From positions 186,001-250,000 of the forward strand of contig NZ_AKKK01000006.1 in assembly GCF_000281065.1 (NCBI RefSeq): a DNA stretch of 64,000 nucleotides, given 5' to 3'. Source of the DNA: Arthrobacter sp. M2012083 (GTDB lineage: Bacteria > Actinomycetota > Actinomycetes > Actinomycetales > Micrococcaceae). The notes beneath the pieces are model-generated. The model made no database searches. It was given only the letters and a program-made list of their open reading frames with translations, and was not told where the DNA came from. Made by a program: the position numbers and the translations under genes. Positions 1 through 7,629 of the stretch are shown piece by piece. Every line of letters begins with the position of its first letter. Position 1 is the first letter of the stretch.

Positions 1-430
1 GTCACCCAAATTCCTACGGGCCACGGATACCCGTCGACGCCACTCGGATGTGCGCGTCGAGAGCGTATATGCGCGGCGCGGACCGGATTGCGTGGCGTGG
101 ACCGGATTGCGCGGCGCGTGGACAACCCAAAAAGAAGGCTGGTGCAGCCTTTGGAAGAATCCAAGGCGGCTGCACCAGCTGCTAGTACGACTTTCTGTTA
201 TGCGTTGTGACACCTATTCATTGGCCGCTCCTAGTTCCCGGCTTCGATTTTTTCCGGGCCTTTCAAAATCCTGTGCAGGGCGGGTCGAAGCTGAGATGGT
301 CGTTGAGGGCTCCGTCCCCGGGAGAACACCTCCCATTTTACGGCGGCCCATGGGAAAAAGCGCTGGAATTCACGGTATTTCAGGGGTGCCTGCCGGGGGA
401 GCGCTGCCTGCCGTGGCACGATAGATCACG
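1..430. other. left-edge non-coding stretch
   Basis: No convincing gene is seen before position 431; short open frames here have no recognisable protein features. The stretch holds an imperfect G+C-rich tandem repeat at about 78-123, where the phrase GTGGACCGGATTGCG-like recurs, and a strong hairpin at 138-179. The remaining bases up to 430 should carry the promoter of the following membrane gene, but no clear -35/-10 pair or strong ribosome binding site is visible. Confidence 0.5.
138..179. terminator. long hairpin, probable bidirectional terminator
   Basis: GCTGGTGCAGCC (138-149) pairs perfectly with GGCTGCACCAGC (168-179), and an inner stem CCTTTGGA/TCCAAGG extends it. On the minus strand the hairpin is followed by a T-rich run (the complement of AAAAAGAAG at 129-137), so it fits an intrinsic terminator read from right to left. 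On the plus strand there is no T tract. It may end transcription of an upstream gene outside the window. Confidence 0.5.
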
Positions 431-1762
431 ATGAAACTGCGCGCTGATCAGACCGGAAACCGTGGCCTCCCGATGCCCCTTTGGCTGCAGGGTGGTTTGG
501 AAGCGGCTCAGGCAGCGTTCATTTCAGCCATTGTCGTGATTCTTCCCCTGGTGGGAGTGTGGGCTACCGACGGATTCCAGAACCGGAACGTGGACGCCTT
601 GGCGCGCCTGGCCGGCCAAGCCTGGCTGCTGATCCACGGTGTCCCGTTGGAGTTGGCGCACGTCAACCTCGGCACCGCGGCCCAACCGGGCTCAGGACTG
701 CTGTCCCTCATCCCGCTTGGCCTGACACTCATTCCGTTCCTGCTCGCTTGGCGTGCGGGCCGTCGGCTTGCCCGGGCGTCGTACACCGACCAACTGTGGC
801 AGGCTTTCCTTGGCGCGTTCGTGGTGTACGCGGCATTCGGGACGGCCACGGGATTCGTCTGCCGCACCCCCGAGGTCGTCATCAACCTGTGGTTCGCCAT
901 GACCATCCCTCTGATCTCTTTCGGCCTCGGCATGATTGTTGGCGCCCGACGCGAAGCGGGGTCGTGGAGCCGACTGATCGGCGTGGACGCCGTCGCTTGG
1001 CTCGCCAAGACCAGCCAGCATTCCCGCTGGGCAGGCTCGTATGTGGGTTCGGCGTTGAAGGCCGGCTTCGTAGCGGCGATGGCCGCCGTTTGCTTGGCCG
1101 CGCTCCTGCTGGCTGTGACCATCGTGTGGCATTGGACGGACATCATCGCCGTCTACGAAGGTTTGCAGGCGGGCGCCATGGGCGGGGCCGTGCTCACCAT
1201 CGCCCAGCTCGGCTTCCTGCCAAACCTCGTCATTTTCGCTCTCTCCTGGTCCACCGGTGCAGGCTTCTCACTCGGCGTCGGCTCAACAGCGGGTCCGCTG
1301 GGTACCGCCGTCGGACCGCTTCCGGCCGTCCCGGTCCTTGGGGCACTTCCCGCAGGACAACTCGACGCCGGCGCAATGGCCTTGGCGCTTCCCGTCGTCG
1401 CCGGGATCCTGGCGGGTTGGTGGTTCCTGCGTGAAGGCGAGAACCACTTCGACGAGTGGCTCTCCATCAAGATCAAGGCCCGCTGGTTCACGGCGACGGC
1501 CTCCACCCTGTTCCTGGGCGCGTTTATAGGCATCGTTGCAGGGCTTCTGGGCGGGGCCCTGGCGTGGATCGCACGCGGTTCAGCAGGTATTGGACGGCTC
1601 ACGGAAATCGGACCCCACCCGTTGTGGACGGCAGTCTGGCTGGCCGCCGAAGTGGGCATCGGCGTCGTGATTGGCTACGCCGTGGGGCCGTGGCTGGAAC
1701 GCCGCCAGAAGCTGCGCGAGGCCAACCTCGACGAAGTAGCGTACGACGACGAACACGCCTGA
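431..1762 (+). CDS. perM: PerM/DUF6350-family polytopic membrane protein
   Basis: This 443-residue protein is hydrophobic throughout, with about eight or more membrane segments and a short charged cytoplasmic tail (ERRQKLREANLDEVAYDD). Its place just before purN and purH matches the actinobacterial DUF6350 family, whose mycobacterial member PerM (Rv0955) also sits next to purN-purH and has been tied to persistence and cell division. No catalytic motif is visible. The start at 431 is the first ATG of the open frame; an internal ATG at 473 (MPLWLQGG) is an alternative, and neither has a strong ribosome binding site. The family call rests on topology and synteny, so function in this organism is inferred. 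Confidence 0.75.
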   Translation: MKLRADQTGNRGLPMPLWLQGGLEAAQAAFISAIVVILPLVGVWATDGFQNRNVDALARLAGQAWLLIHGVPLELAHVNLGTAAQPGSGLLSLIPLGLTLIPFLLAWRAGRRLARASYTDQLWQAFLGAFVVYAAFGTATGFVCRTPEVVINLWFAMTIPLISFGLGMIVGARREAGSWSRLIGVDAVAWLAKTSQHSRWAGSYVGSALKAGFVAAMAAVCLAALLLAVTIVWHWTDIIAVYEGLQAGAMGGAVLTIAQLGFLPNLVIFALSWSTGAGFSLGVGSTAGPLGTAVGPLPAVPVLGALPAGQLDAGAMALALPVVAGILAGWWFLREGENHFDEWLSIKIKARWFTATASTLFLGAFIGIVAGLLGGALAWIARGSAGIGRLTEIGPHPLWTAVWLAAEVGIGVVIGYAVGPWLERRQKLREANLDEVAYDDEHA

Positions 1763-1788
1763 GCGGGTTCGTTCACGTTACCGCTGGA

Positions 1789-2211
1789 CTAACGCAGCGG
1801 CCCCGGCATCGAGTCCTCGAGCTGGGTCAGGCACTGTGTCTTGGCGGATTCCGTCAGCGCTCCGCGAGAGCAGTCCTGGTACGTGCTGACCTGGTTGAAG
1901 AAGAGCACGGATGTCAGGATCAACAAGCACATGACGGCCGTGACAACCAGGCCCGAAATTGTCCCGAACAGCATCAGCTTCGGGTGCTTGTGCTTCAGCG
2001 TCCGCACCAAGACGACGATGCCCAACACCAATGCTGCGAGCGTGAGGATGGCGCTCAACCACACGTAGTTCACGTTCAGTGAGAACACGAAGAACGCACC
2101 CAAAGCCGCCAAAAGGAAAGCGCGGAAGAGGTTCTGGCTCACGCCGAGGGCGGACTTTTCGGCCTCGGAGCGGGGTTGTTGGCTCGGCTTGGAACCGACG
2201 TCGGGATTCAT
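1789..2211 (-). CDS. small four-TM hypothetical membrane protein
   Basis: This 140-residue protein has a polar Ser/Pro/Gln-rich N-terminus and then about three to four hydrophobic segments (FLLAALGAFFVFSL, AILTLAALVLGIVVLV, MLFGTISGLVVTAVMCLLIL). A C-terminal hydrophilic tail holds two cysteines, and if the topology puts it outside they could pair. It is convergent with the PerM-like gene and divergent from purN, with starts about 40 bases apart. The start chosen is the ATG at 2211 (MNPDVGSKPSQ); nine extra residues are possible upstream. I do not recognise a named family. It resembles the DUF4190-type small membrane proteins common in actinobacteria only in general topology. Confidence 0.7.
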   Translation of the reverse strand: MNPDVGSKPSQQPRSEAEKSALGVSQNLFRAFLLAALGAFFVFSLNVNYVWLSAILTLAALVLGIVVLVRTLKHKHPKLMLFGTISGLVVTAVMCLLILTSVLFFNQVSTYQDCSRGALTESAKTQCLTQLEDSMPGPLR

Positions 2212-2249
2212 GTTTTCCAGCCTACGCGAGCCGCCCATAAGCTAGTGCA

Positions 2250-2822
2250 ATGCGCATTGTTGTCCTTGTCTCCGGTACCGGCTCAAATCTTCAGGCTGTC
2301 ATCGACGCCGTGAAGTCGGGTGAACTGGATGTCGAGATCGCGGCGGTGGGCGCCGACCGGCCTGATACTTACGGCGTAGAGCGCTCCGACGAGGCTGGCA
2401 TTGAGACCTTCGTGGTCAATTTCAACTCGTTTGAAACCCGCGCTGAATGGGATTCCGCCTTGCGCGACAAAGTCCTGTCCTACAAGCCGGATGTGGTGGT
2501 TTCCTCCGGTTTCATGAGGATCGTGAGCGCCGACTTCATCGACGCTTTCGGCGGCAAGTACGTCAACACCCATCCCGCCCTGCTGCCGTCGTTCCCAGGC
2601 GCCCACGGAGTGCGCGACGCCATCGCGTACGGCGTCAAAGTCACGGGCTGCACAGTGCATTGGGCCGACGCCGGCGTGGACACCGGACCCATCATCGCGC
2701 AGGAAGCCGTTGCCATCCTCCCCGAGGACTCCGAAGAATCCCTGCACGAGCGCATCAAGGTAGTGGAGCGCCGCCTGCTGGTCCAGACCTTGGCCGACCT
2801 CGCCGCCGCCCCCACCCCCTGA
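2250..2822 (+). CDS. purN: phosphoribosylglycinamide formyltransferase
   Basis: PurN transfers the formyl group of 10-formyl-THF to glycinamide ribonucleotide, the third step of de novo purine synthesis. The 190-residue length is normal. The N-terminus carries the phosphate-binding turn VSGTGSNLQAV. The catalytic block is YVNTHPALLPSFPGAHG, followed by GCTVHWADAGVDTGPII, which supply the Asn-His-Asp triad of the family. The gene starts at an ATG with no good ribosome binding site, 38 bases from the divergent gene. In many actinobacteria purH follows directly; here it lies about 4.8 kb downstream with unrelated genes between. A hairpin follows the stop codon. Confidence 0.96.
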   Translation: MRIVVLVSGTGSNLQAVIDAVKSGELDVEIAAVGADRPDTYGVERSDEAGIETFVVNFNSFETRAEWDSALRDKVLSYKPDVVVSSGFMRIVSADFIDAFGGKYVNTHPALLPSFPGAHGVRDAIAYGVKVTGCTVHWADAGVDTGPIIAQEAVAILPEDSEESLHERIKVVERRLLVQTLADLAAAPTP

Positions 2823-2840
2823 CCTTAGTAGGCCGCGCAT

Positions 2841-2870
2841 CAGGTCGTTCTCAGTGCTGGGAACGACCTG
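2841..2870. terminator. hairpin between convergent purN and MFS gene
   Basis: CAGGTCGTTC (2841-2850) and GAACGACCTG (2861-2870) form a perfect 10-base stem with a 10-base loop, placed 18 bases after the purN stop and before the end of the opposing transporter gene. There is no T tract on either strand, so it is a probable but unproven bidirectional terminator. Confidence 0.55.
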
Positions 2871-2904
2871 CACTGCAACGCAGCTGCGTACAAAGGGAGT
2901 GCGG

Positions 2905-4257
2905 CTACTCGAGGACGCGCTGCTTTGTCTCCGGTGCAAAGAAGGCCATCCACAGTACGGAGAGCAGCACCAGGCCACCAGCCATCGCAAACGACTGCGC
3001 CAAGCCGAACTCCGGCCAGAAGAACGAGGCAAACACCAAGGGGCCGAACCCTGCGCCGATACGGGAGAACGTCGAAGCCCAGCCGAAGCCCGAACCGCGA
3101 AGCTCGGTGGGGTACAGCTCAGATACATACGCATAGAGCACAGGAATGGCCACCTGCACCACGAATCCGAACACCAGCAGCCAGAACACAGCGGCCGACG
3201 GCACATCCACCACAATCGCCACGATCACAAGGGTCAACGCGGACAGAGGGCCTGTCACGGCAAGGATCCACTTGCGGCCAACACGCTCCACGAGCAGCGC
3301 TGCGACCACCACGCCCAAGAGTCCGACGGCGGCCATGCTCGCCGTCGTGACGAACGCCTTGTACTCCTCGAATCCGGCGCCGATAAGAATCCGGGGCATC
3401 CACGTCAGCGACAAGTAGTACACCAACAGGATGCTGAAGAACAGGGCCCAGGCCGCCGTCGTGATTTTCCAGTTGAACTCCCAAATCCGACGGAGCTGCG
3501 TCCACGCGCTGCCGGGGGAGAGACGCGGGGCGGCCTGGGGTTCAGGCAGGCTGTACGCGCGCGGCTCTGCACCGGTTGCCTCGACCAAACCGTCAATCAC
3601 AGCCGCAGCCTCAGCGCGCCGACCCGCACGAATCAGGAACAACGGAGACTCGGGAACCGACCGCCGAACCCAAAACACGAGTAGGGCGGGCAGCACCATG
3701 ATCAGCATGGTGAGTCGCCAGTCGCCAAAGGCTGCAACCAGCCCGGCCGAGACGAAACCGCAGAGCGCAGCGCCGATCGGCCACCAACCATCCATGGCAG
3801 TGAGCACCTTGCCCCTTTGCTTGCGGGGCGTGAACTCGCCCACCAATGCATAGTCCACGGGGATGCAGCCGCCCAAACCGAAGCCGGCCATGAAGCGGAA
3901 GATGCAGAACCACACGATGTCCGGGGCAAACGCACCCAGGACCGTGAAGATGCTGAAAATGAGGAGGGTGGCAGTGAACGCCTTTTTGCGGCCGATGGTG
4001 TCCGCGATGGTGCCCCACGCGAACGCACCCACAGCCATGCCGATCAGGTTGGCCGTGCCGATCCATGCGGCGTCAGCCGGTTGCAGCGACCAGTGCTTGG
4101 ACAGCAGCGGAATCAGGATGCCGTTGAGTGTGACATCCCACGCGTCGAACATGAACCCGAGCCCGCCGATCAGGAAAATCCGTCCTTGGACCTTCCACCT
4201 CCATGGCAGTTCCTGCACAACTTGTTCGCCGCTGGGCACGGCTGTGTATGTATTCAT
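2905..4257 (-). CDS. MFS transporter, candidate MurNAc/amino-sugar permease
   Basis: This is a 450-residue major facilitator with about twelve membrane segments. The loop 2-3 signature reads WGTIADTIGRKKAF, and FTPRKQRGKVLTAMDGWWP lies in the first half, as in sugar and metabolite:proton symporters. The ATG at 4257 is preceded by AGGAGGG, which favours it over the upstream start. It is the last gene of a three-gene run with murK and murQ (51-base gap after murQ). Those two genes act on intracellular MurNAc, yet no PTS permease of the MurP type is nearby, so this carrier is a reasonable candidate for uptake of unphosphorylated MurNAc or GlcNAc. The substrate is inferred from context only. Confidence 0.85.
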   Translation of the reverse strand: MNTYTAVPSGEQVVQELPWRWKVQGRIFLIGGLGFMFDAWDVTLNGILIPLLSKHWSLQPADAAWIGTANLIGMAVGAFAWGTIADTIGRKKAFTATLLIFSIFTVLGAFAPDIVWFCIFRFMAGFGLGGCIPVDYALVGEFTPRKQRGKVLTAMDGWWPIGAALCGFVSAGLVAAFGDWRLTMLIMVLPALLVFWVRRSVPESPLFLIRAGRRAEAAAVIDGLVEATGAEPRAYSLPEPQAAPRLSPGSAWTQLRRIWEFNWKITTAAWALFFSILLVYYLSLTWMPRILIGAGFEEYKAFVTTASMAAVGLLGVVVAALLVERVGRKWILAVTGPLSALTLVIVAIVVDVPSAAVFWLLVFGFVVQVAIPVLYAYVSELYPTELRGSGFGWASTFSRIGAGFGPLVFASFFWPEFGLAQSFAMAGGLVLLSVLWMAFFAPETKQRVLE

Positions 4258-4308
4258 TTGCCCTCCTGCATGCAACTTTATGCGCTGGGGCCAACACCGC
4301 CGTCCGCA

Positions 4309-5259
4309 TTACTTCTGGTTTTCGATGGCCCTTCGCAGGAAACCGCCGGCTTCTTCCAAGGCACCCTTGGCCTGGCCAGCCTCGATGCCCGTCAGGAGCA
4401 CCAAAATGGCCGCCTTCACGGAACCGCCCACAGCGTCCAAGGCAGCAACAGCCTCGTGCGCGTCCACCCCGGTTGCGTGCTGGACGGTTCTTTGCGAGCG
4501 GGCCAGCAGCTTCTCGTTGGTGGCACGCAGATCCACCATGAGGTTCCCGTAGGTCTTACCCAGCTTCACCATCACCAGCGTGCTGATCATGTTCAGGACA
4601 AGTTTCTGGGCCGTGCCCGAGTTCAGCCTGGTAGAGCCCGCGATAAATTCCGGACCAACAACAACCTCAATTGCCGCATCCCCCAGGTGGCTCACGGCAG
4701 AGCCCTTGTTGCAGGCCAGCGACGCCGTAAACGCGCCCCGCTTCCGGGCCTCCTCGAGAGCGCCGATCACGTACGGCGTCCGGCCCGAGGCTGTAATACC
4801 CACGACGGCGTCGGCTTCGGTCACGTTGATGTCGTGAAGGTCCCGCGCGCCGGCAGTCGCGTTGTCTTCGGCATACTCAACGGGTTTCTGGATCGCCTGC
4901 ACTCCGCCGGCAATAAGTCCGACGACGAGTCCCGGCGGGGTGCCGAACGTCGGCGGGCACTCGCTTGCGTCGAGCACACCCAGTCGTCCGGCCGTTCCGG
5001 CTCCCACATACAAAAGGCGGCCACCGCGCTGGAGCCGCTCCGCTACGGCGTCGACGGTTTGAACAATGGCGGGACTCGCAGCCTCCACGGCCGCGTGTAC
5101 TCCTGCACTGTGCGCCAGCATCGCCGCAACCAGTTCTTGGGTACCCAGGATGTCCAGGTTCTCCAGGCCCTCAGCCGTCGCCTCGGTCTGCAATCCGGCG
5201 AGCTCCGTGCGCAGGCCCGCTAGTTTGTCGGCGTCAGTCGGGCCAGTTTGTTCCGTCAC
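4309..5259 (-). CDS. murQ: N-acetylmuramic acid 6-phosphate etherase
   Basis: MurQ cleaves the lactyl ether of MurNAc-6-phosphate to give GlcNAc-6-phosphate and D-lactate in cell-wall recycling. The SIS-domain core reads LLYVGAGTAGRLGVLDASE around residues 83-100, matching the family block with its catalytic Glu, and a second conserved acid lies in KPVEYAEDNA near residue 131. The start is a GTG at 5259 preceded by AGGAAAGG; longer readings run into the upstream gene. It overlaps the last 26 bases of the kinase gene, so the two are likely translationally coupled. Length (316 residues) is normal. The frame is intact and all key residues seem present. Confidence 0.94.
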   Translation of the reverse strand: MTEQTGPTDADKLAGLRTELAGLQTEATAEGLENLDILGTQELVAAMLAHSAGVHAAVEAASPAIVQTVDAVAERLQRGGRLLYVGAGTAGRLGVLDASECPPTFGTPPGLVVGLIAGGVQAIQKPVEYAEDNATAGARDLHDINVTEADAVVGITASGRTPYVIGALEEARKRGAFTASLACNKGSAVSHLGDAAIEVVVGPEFIAGSTRLNSGTAQKLVLNMISTLVMVKLGKTYGNLMVDLRATNEKLLARSQRTVQHATGVDAHEAVAALDAVGGSVKAAILVLLTGIEAGQAKGALEEAGGFLRRAIENQK

Positions 5260-6181
5260 GGTGGATGTACCTTTCCTGGATGAGCCCGCGGCGCGTCGCA
5301 GCGAGGGCGGCACCGTCCAAGCCATCGCCGAGCGGTGCAACCACCTCAATCCCAGCCGAAGCGAGGGACTTCCGCAAGAGCGCAGCGAAGAAGTCCGATT
5401 GCACCACTCCACCCAGCATCGCCACGCGGGGTGTGCTGTCGTTGTCGCCGCCGGATGCGAGCTCCACGGTATGGGTCAGGATGCGGCAAGCCTCGCCGAT
5501 GATGCCATGTGCGACGGCGTCACCCGCCTCCGCTGCGTGCAGAACCAGCGGCGTGAAACGGGCCATCGCACGGTAGGGGTTCTCGTTGGAGGCGAGCCAC
5601 CCCGGAAGCATGTCCGGTGACTCCACCAGAGCGCCGGCTGCAGCTGACAACGATGTGGCCGGGCCGCCGTCGTGCGCTTCAAGAACTGCCTGGAGTCCTT
5701 GCTGACCGATCCATCGTCCGCTGCCGCGATCGCCGAGATAGGGGCCCCAGCCGTCGGCCCGGTGCAGGACGCCGGCTTCATCGAAGCGGAAGGCCACGGC
5801 ACCCGTGCCCACGATGAGTGTGGTGCCGGGGGCGCCTTGAAATGCGCCGAGCTGGGCGGCCGTCGCATCTGAGAGGACCGCCGCAGGAACCGAAAACCTC
5901 CGGGACAACATGGTGGCCAATTCCTGCGATTTTTTAGCGGACGCTTCGACACCAGCCACAGCCGCTCCAACGCTGGTAATCCCAGCCAAGGGAAGCCCGG
6001 GTGGCAACAAGCCAACGGTTTCAAGGAGGAGCTCGAACGCGAGCGTGGGCCCGTTGTCCACGTGGACCCCGGGGAAGCCATGCTGGTCGGCGGCGCCCAG
6101 CAACTCCTTATCGCTGCGCAACTCCACGCGGCAGCGGCTCTTCCCTACATCGGCAACAAGAACGACCTCGGTGGCTTCCAT
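5234..6181 (-). CDS. murK: BadF/BadG-type N-acetylmuramate/N-acetylglucosamine kinase
   Basis: This 315-residue protein has the ASKHA-fold signatures of the BadF/BadG/BcrA/BcrD kinase family. The phosphate-1 loop is VLVADVGKSRCRVEL near the N-terminus, and the phosphate-2 loop is LIVGTGAVAFRFD near residue 124. Family members phosphorylate GlcNAc or, in MurK enzymes, both MurNAc and GlcNAc at O-6. Overlap with murQ and the absence of a phosphotransferase permease argue for MurNAc as a physiological substrate. The ATG at 6181 is 14 bases from the 74-base tandem repeat block, so the promoter must lie within or beyond the repeats. GlcNAc kinase is the main alternative. Confidence 0.85.
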   Translation of the reverse strand: MEATEVVLVADVGKSRCRVELRSDKELLGAADQHGFPGVHVDNGPTLAFELLLETVGLLPPGLPLAGITSVGAAVAGVEASAKKSQELATMLSRRFSVPAAVLSDATAAQLGAFQGAPGTTLIVGTGAVAFRFDEAGVLHRADGWGPYLGDRGSGRWIGQQGLQAVLEAHDGGPATSLSAAAGALVESPDMLPGWLASNENPYRAMARFTPLVLHAAEAGDAVAHGIIGEACRILTHTVELASGGDNDSTPRVAMLGGVVQSDFFAALLRKSLASAGIEVVAPLGDGLDGAALAATRRGLIQERYIHRDGTNWPD

Positions 6182-6194
6182 GGATCAACCCTAT

Positions 6195-6402
6195 GTTGTG
6201 GGGCCGGTTCTGCAGGGTATGGGGTGTGCTTAGCGTGCAGAGCGGGCCTCGCAATGCCTGGGCTTTCTGTTGTGGGGCCGGTTCTGCAGGGTATGGGGTG
6301 TGCTTTGCGTGCAGAGCGGGCCTCGCAATGCCTGGGCTTTCTGTTGTGGGGCCGGTTCTGCAGGGTATGGGGTGTGCTTTGCGTGCAGAGCGGGCCTCGC
6401 AA
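6195..6402. repeat. 74-bp tandem repeat, about 2.8 copies
   Basis: Units start at 6195, 6269 and 6343 and are almost identical (one clear difference, TTAGCG versus TTTGCG). Each begins GTTGTGGGGCCGGTTCTGC and ends near GCAGAGCGGGCCTCGCAA. The last copy is cut short at about 6402. The block fills most of the gap between the divergent murK and DUF559-like genes. Its 18-base core recurs at 7.5, 32.4 and 43.1 kb in this window. Confidence 0.92.
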
Positions 6403-6491
6403 CTTCTGTGGAGGAACAGTCGCAGCCCCCTTCAGGGGCCAAATCTGTGGATAACCGAACATCGCTCCACGTTTCCGGCGAGCATGGTCCA

Positions 6492-7421
6492 ATGCGGAAA
6501 CCCACCCCTTTGCCGTCGGAAATAGACCCGCAAGGCTTCCTTGTCAGAGACGCGTATGCGGCCGGCGTTCCGCGTGGGAGGCTGCAATCGGAAGGCCTCG
6601 TCACGCCCAGCCGGGGAATCCGGCTTGACCGGAGCGATAGCCCCAACGTGGCGCTGCTTGCGCGGCTGCACACAGCCGTCACTCCCCGCTGTGCGGTTAG
6701 CCATGTGACGGCTGCGCTTCTCTGGTCGATCCCTCTTCCGATATATCTGGAGGAGGAGGGCAACAACGGCGTTATTCACGTGACGCGACGACACGAGATC
6801 GGGCGGGTCAAGCGTCGCGGCGTGATCGGGCACCGGGCTCCGCTGCTGGCCAGGGATGTTCGTGCAGTGAATGGGGTCCAACTGACGTCGCCTGAGTGGA
6901 CCTGGGTGGACTTGGCCCGGCATGTGGGGCGGTCTTCGCTTGTGGCGGCCGGTGATTTTCTGTTGGCACGGGAGAACCCGTTGTCGTCGATCGACGCGAT
7001 CCAGGAAGTCATTGATCGGCGCCCCAAGGTTAAGGGGATCAGGATGGCAAGGGAGATACTGCCCCTGTTACGCACAGGCGTCGATTCACCGCAGGAGTCC
7101 AGGCTGCGCATCAAAATCGTCGACGCCGGCCTGCCGGAGCCAGCTGTCACCCAGCCAATTTTCGACGATCATGACCGGTACATTTCCACGCCCGATCTCC
7201 AGTACAAGGAATACAAAATTGCCATGGAGTATGAGGGGGATCATCATCGATCCGACCCCGTGCAGTGGGGAAAGGACATTGAGCGTGACGACCGGCTTCG
7301 CGCCTTGGGGTGGATCGTGCTGAAGTTCTCGGATGCTCAGATGAAAGGCCGATGGGCCAACGCCGAACGTAAGGTGCGCGATGCGTTGGTGTCGCGCGGG
7401 TGGCGAGGGCCGGCGTCGTAA
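6492..7421 (+). CDS. AbiEi-like winged-helix plus DUF559 endonuclease-fold protein
   Basis: This 309-residue protein has an N-terminal region (DAYAAGVPRGRLQSEGLV) resembling the AbiEi-type antitoxin winged helix. Its C-terminus looks like a DUF559/very-short-patch-repair-like nuclease fold: IAMEYEGDHHRSDPVQW followed by RDDRLRALGWIVLKFSD. That pattern of Glu, paired His, a Gln/Trp and a D..R..L..GW segment is typical of PD-(D/E)XK relatives. Such proteins are common and multi-copy in Arthrobacter, with unknown function. The ATG at 6492 is chosen because upstream codons lie within the tandem repeat. No toxin partner adjoins it. It sits between repeat arrays at 6195-6402 and 7438-7525, within the interrupted purN-purH neighbourhood, suggesting insertion. 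Confidence 0.7.
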   Translation: MRKPTPLPSEIDPQGFLVRDAYAAGVPRGRLQSEGLVTPSRGIRLDRSDSPNVALLARLHTAVTPRCAVSHVTAALLWSIPLPIYLEEEGNNGVIHVTRRHEIGRVKRRGVIGHRAPLLARDVRAVNGVQLTSPEWTWVDLARHVGRSSLVAAGDFLLARENPLSSIDAIQEVIDRRPKVKGIRMAREILPLLRTGVDSPQESRLRIKIVDAGLPEPAVTQPIFDDHDRYISTPDLQYKEYKIAMEYEGDHHRSDPVQWGKDIERDDRLRALGWIVLKFSDAQMKGRWANAERKVRDALVSRGWRGPAS

Positions 7422-7437
7422 AGTCCATGCCAGGGGG

Positions 7438-7525
7438 TGGGTTTGTGGGGCCTGGTGTGCTGGGTTTGTGGGGCCTGGTGTGCTGGGTTTGGGGGCGCCT
7501 TTGCGTGTTGAGTGGGCCTCGCAAC
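7438..7525. repeat. 23-bp tandem repeat with shared GGGCCTCGCAAC end
   Basis: The unit TGGGTTTGTGGGGCCTGGTG plus TGC occurs at 7438-7460 and 7461-7483 and begins again at 7484. The block then ends with TTGCGTGTTGAGTGGGCCTC GCAAC at 7501-7525, a variant of the core that closes the 74-bp units upstream. It directly follows the DUF559-like gene and precedes purH. Confidence 0.85.
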
Positions 7526-7629
7526 GGAGGGGCTATTGAAGACGCAAAACGGGACCAACCACGAAACACGATAAACTCTCCGTATCCCCACCACCCGCGA
7601 TATCTACGCGAACTAAGACGGAGACTTTT

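Noticed and set aside
50..424. A 124-residue frame at the left edge
   Set aside because: It covers a tandem repeat and a terminator hairpin and its translation lacks protein-like composition.
3817..5223. A 468-residue plus-strand frame opposite the MFS and murQ genes
   Set aside because: It is the antisense of two clear genes with conserved motifs and has no recognisable domain.
6195..7525. CRISPR array
   Set aside because: The 74-bp and 23-bp units are contiguous tandem repeats without unique spacers, and no cas genes are present.
6195..7525. Composite transposon around the DUF559-like gene
   Set aside because: The flanking repeats are tandem, unequal and not terminal inverted repeats, and there is no transposase gene or target duplication.
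7526..7629. ZTP riboswitch in the purH leader
   Set aside because: The conserved aptamer blocks seen before glyA are absent from this leader.
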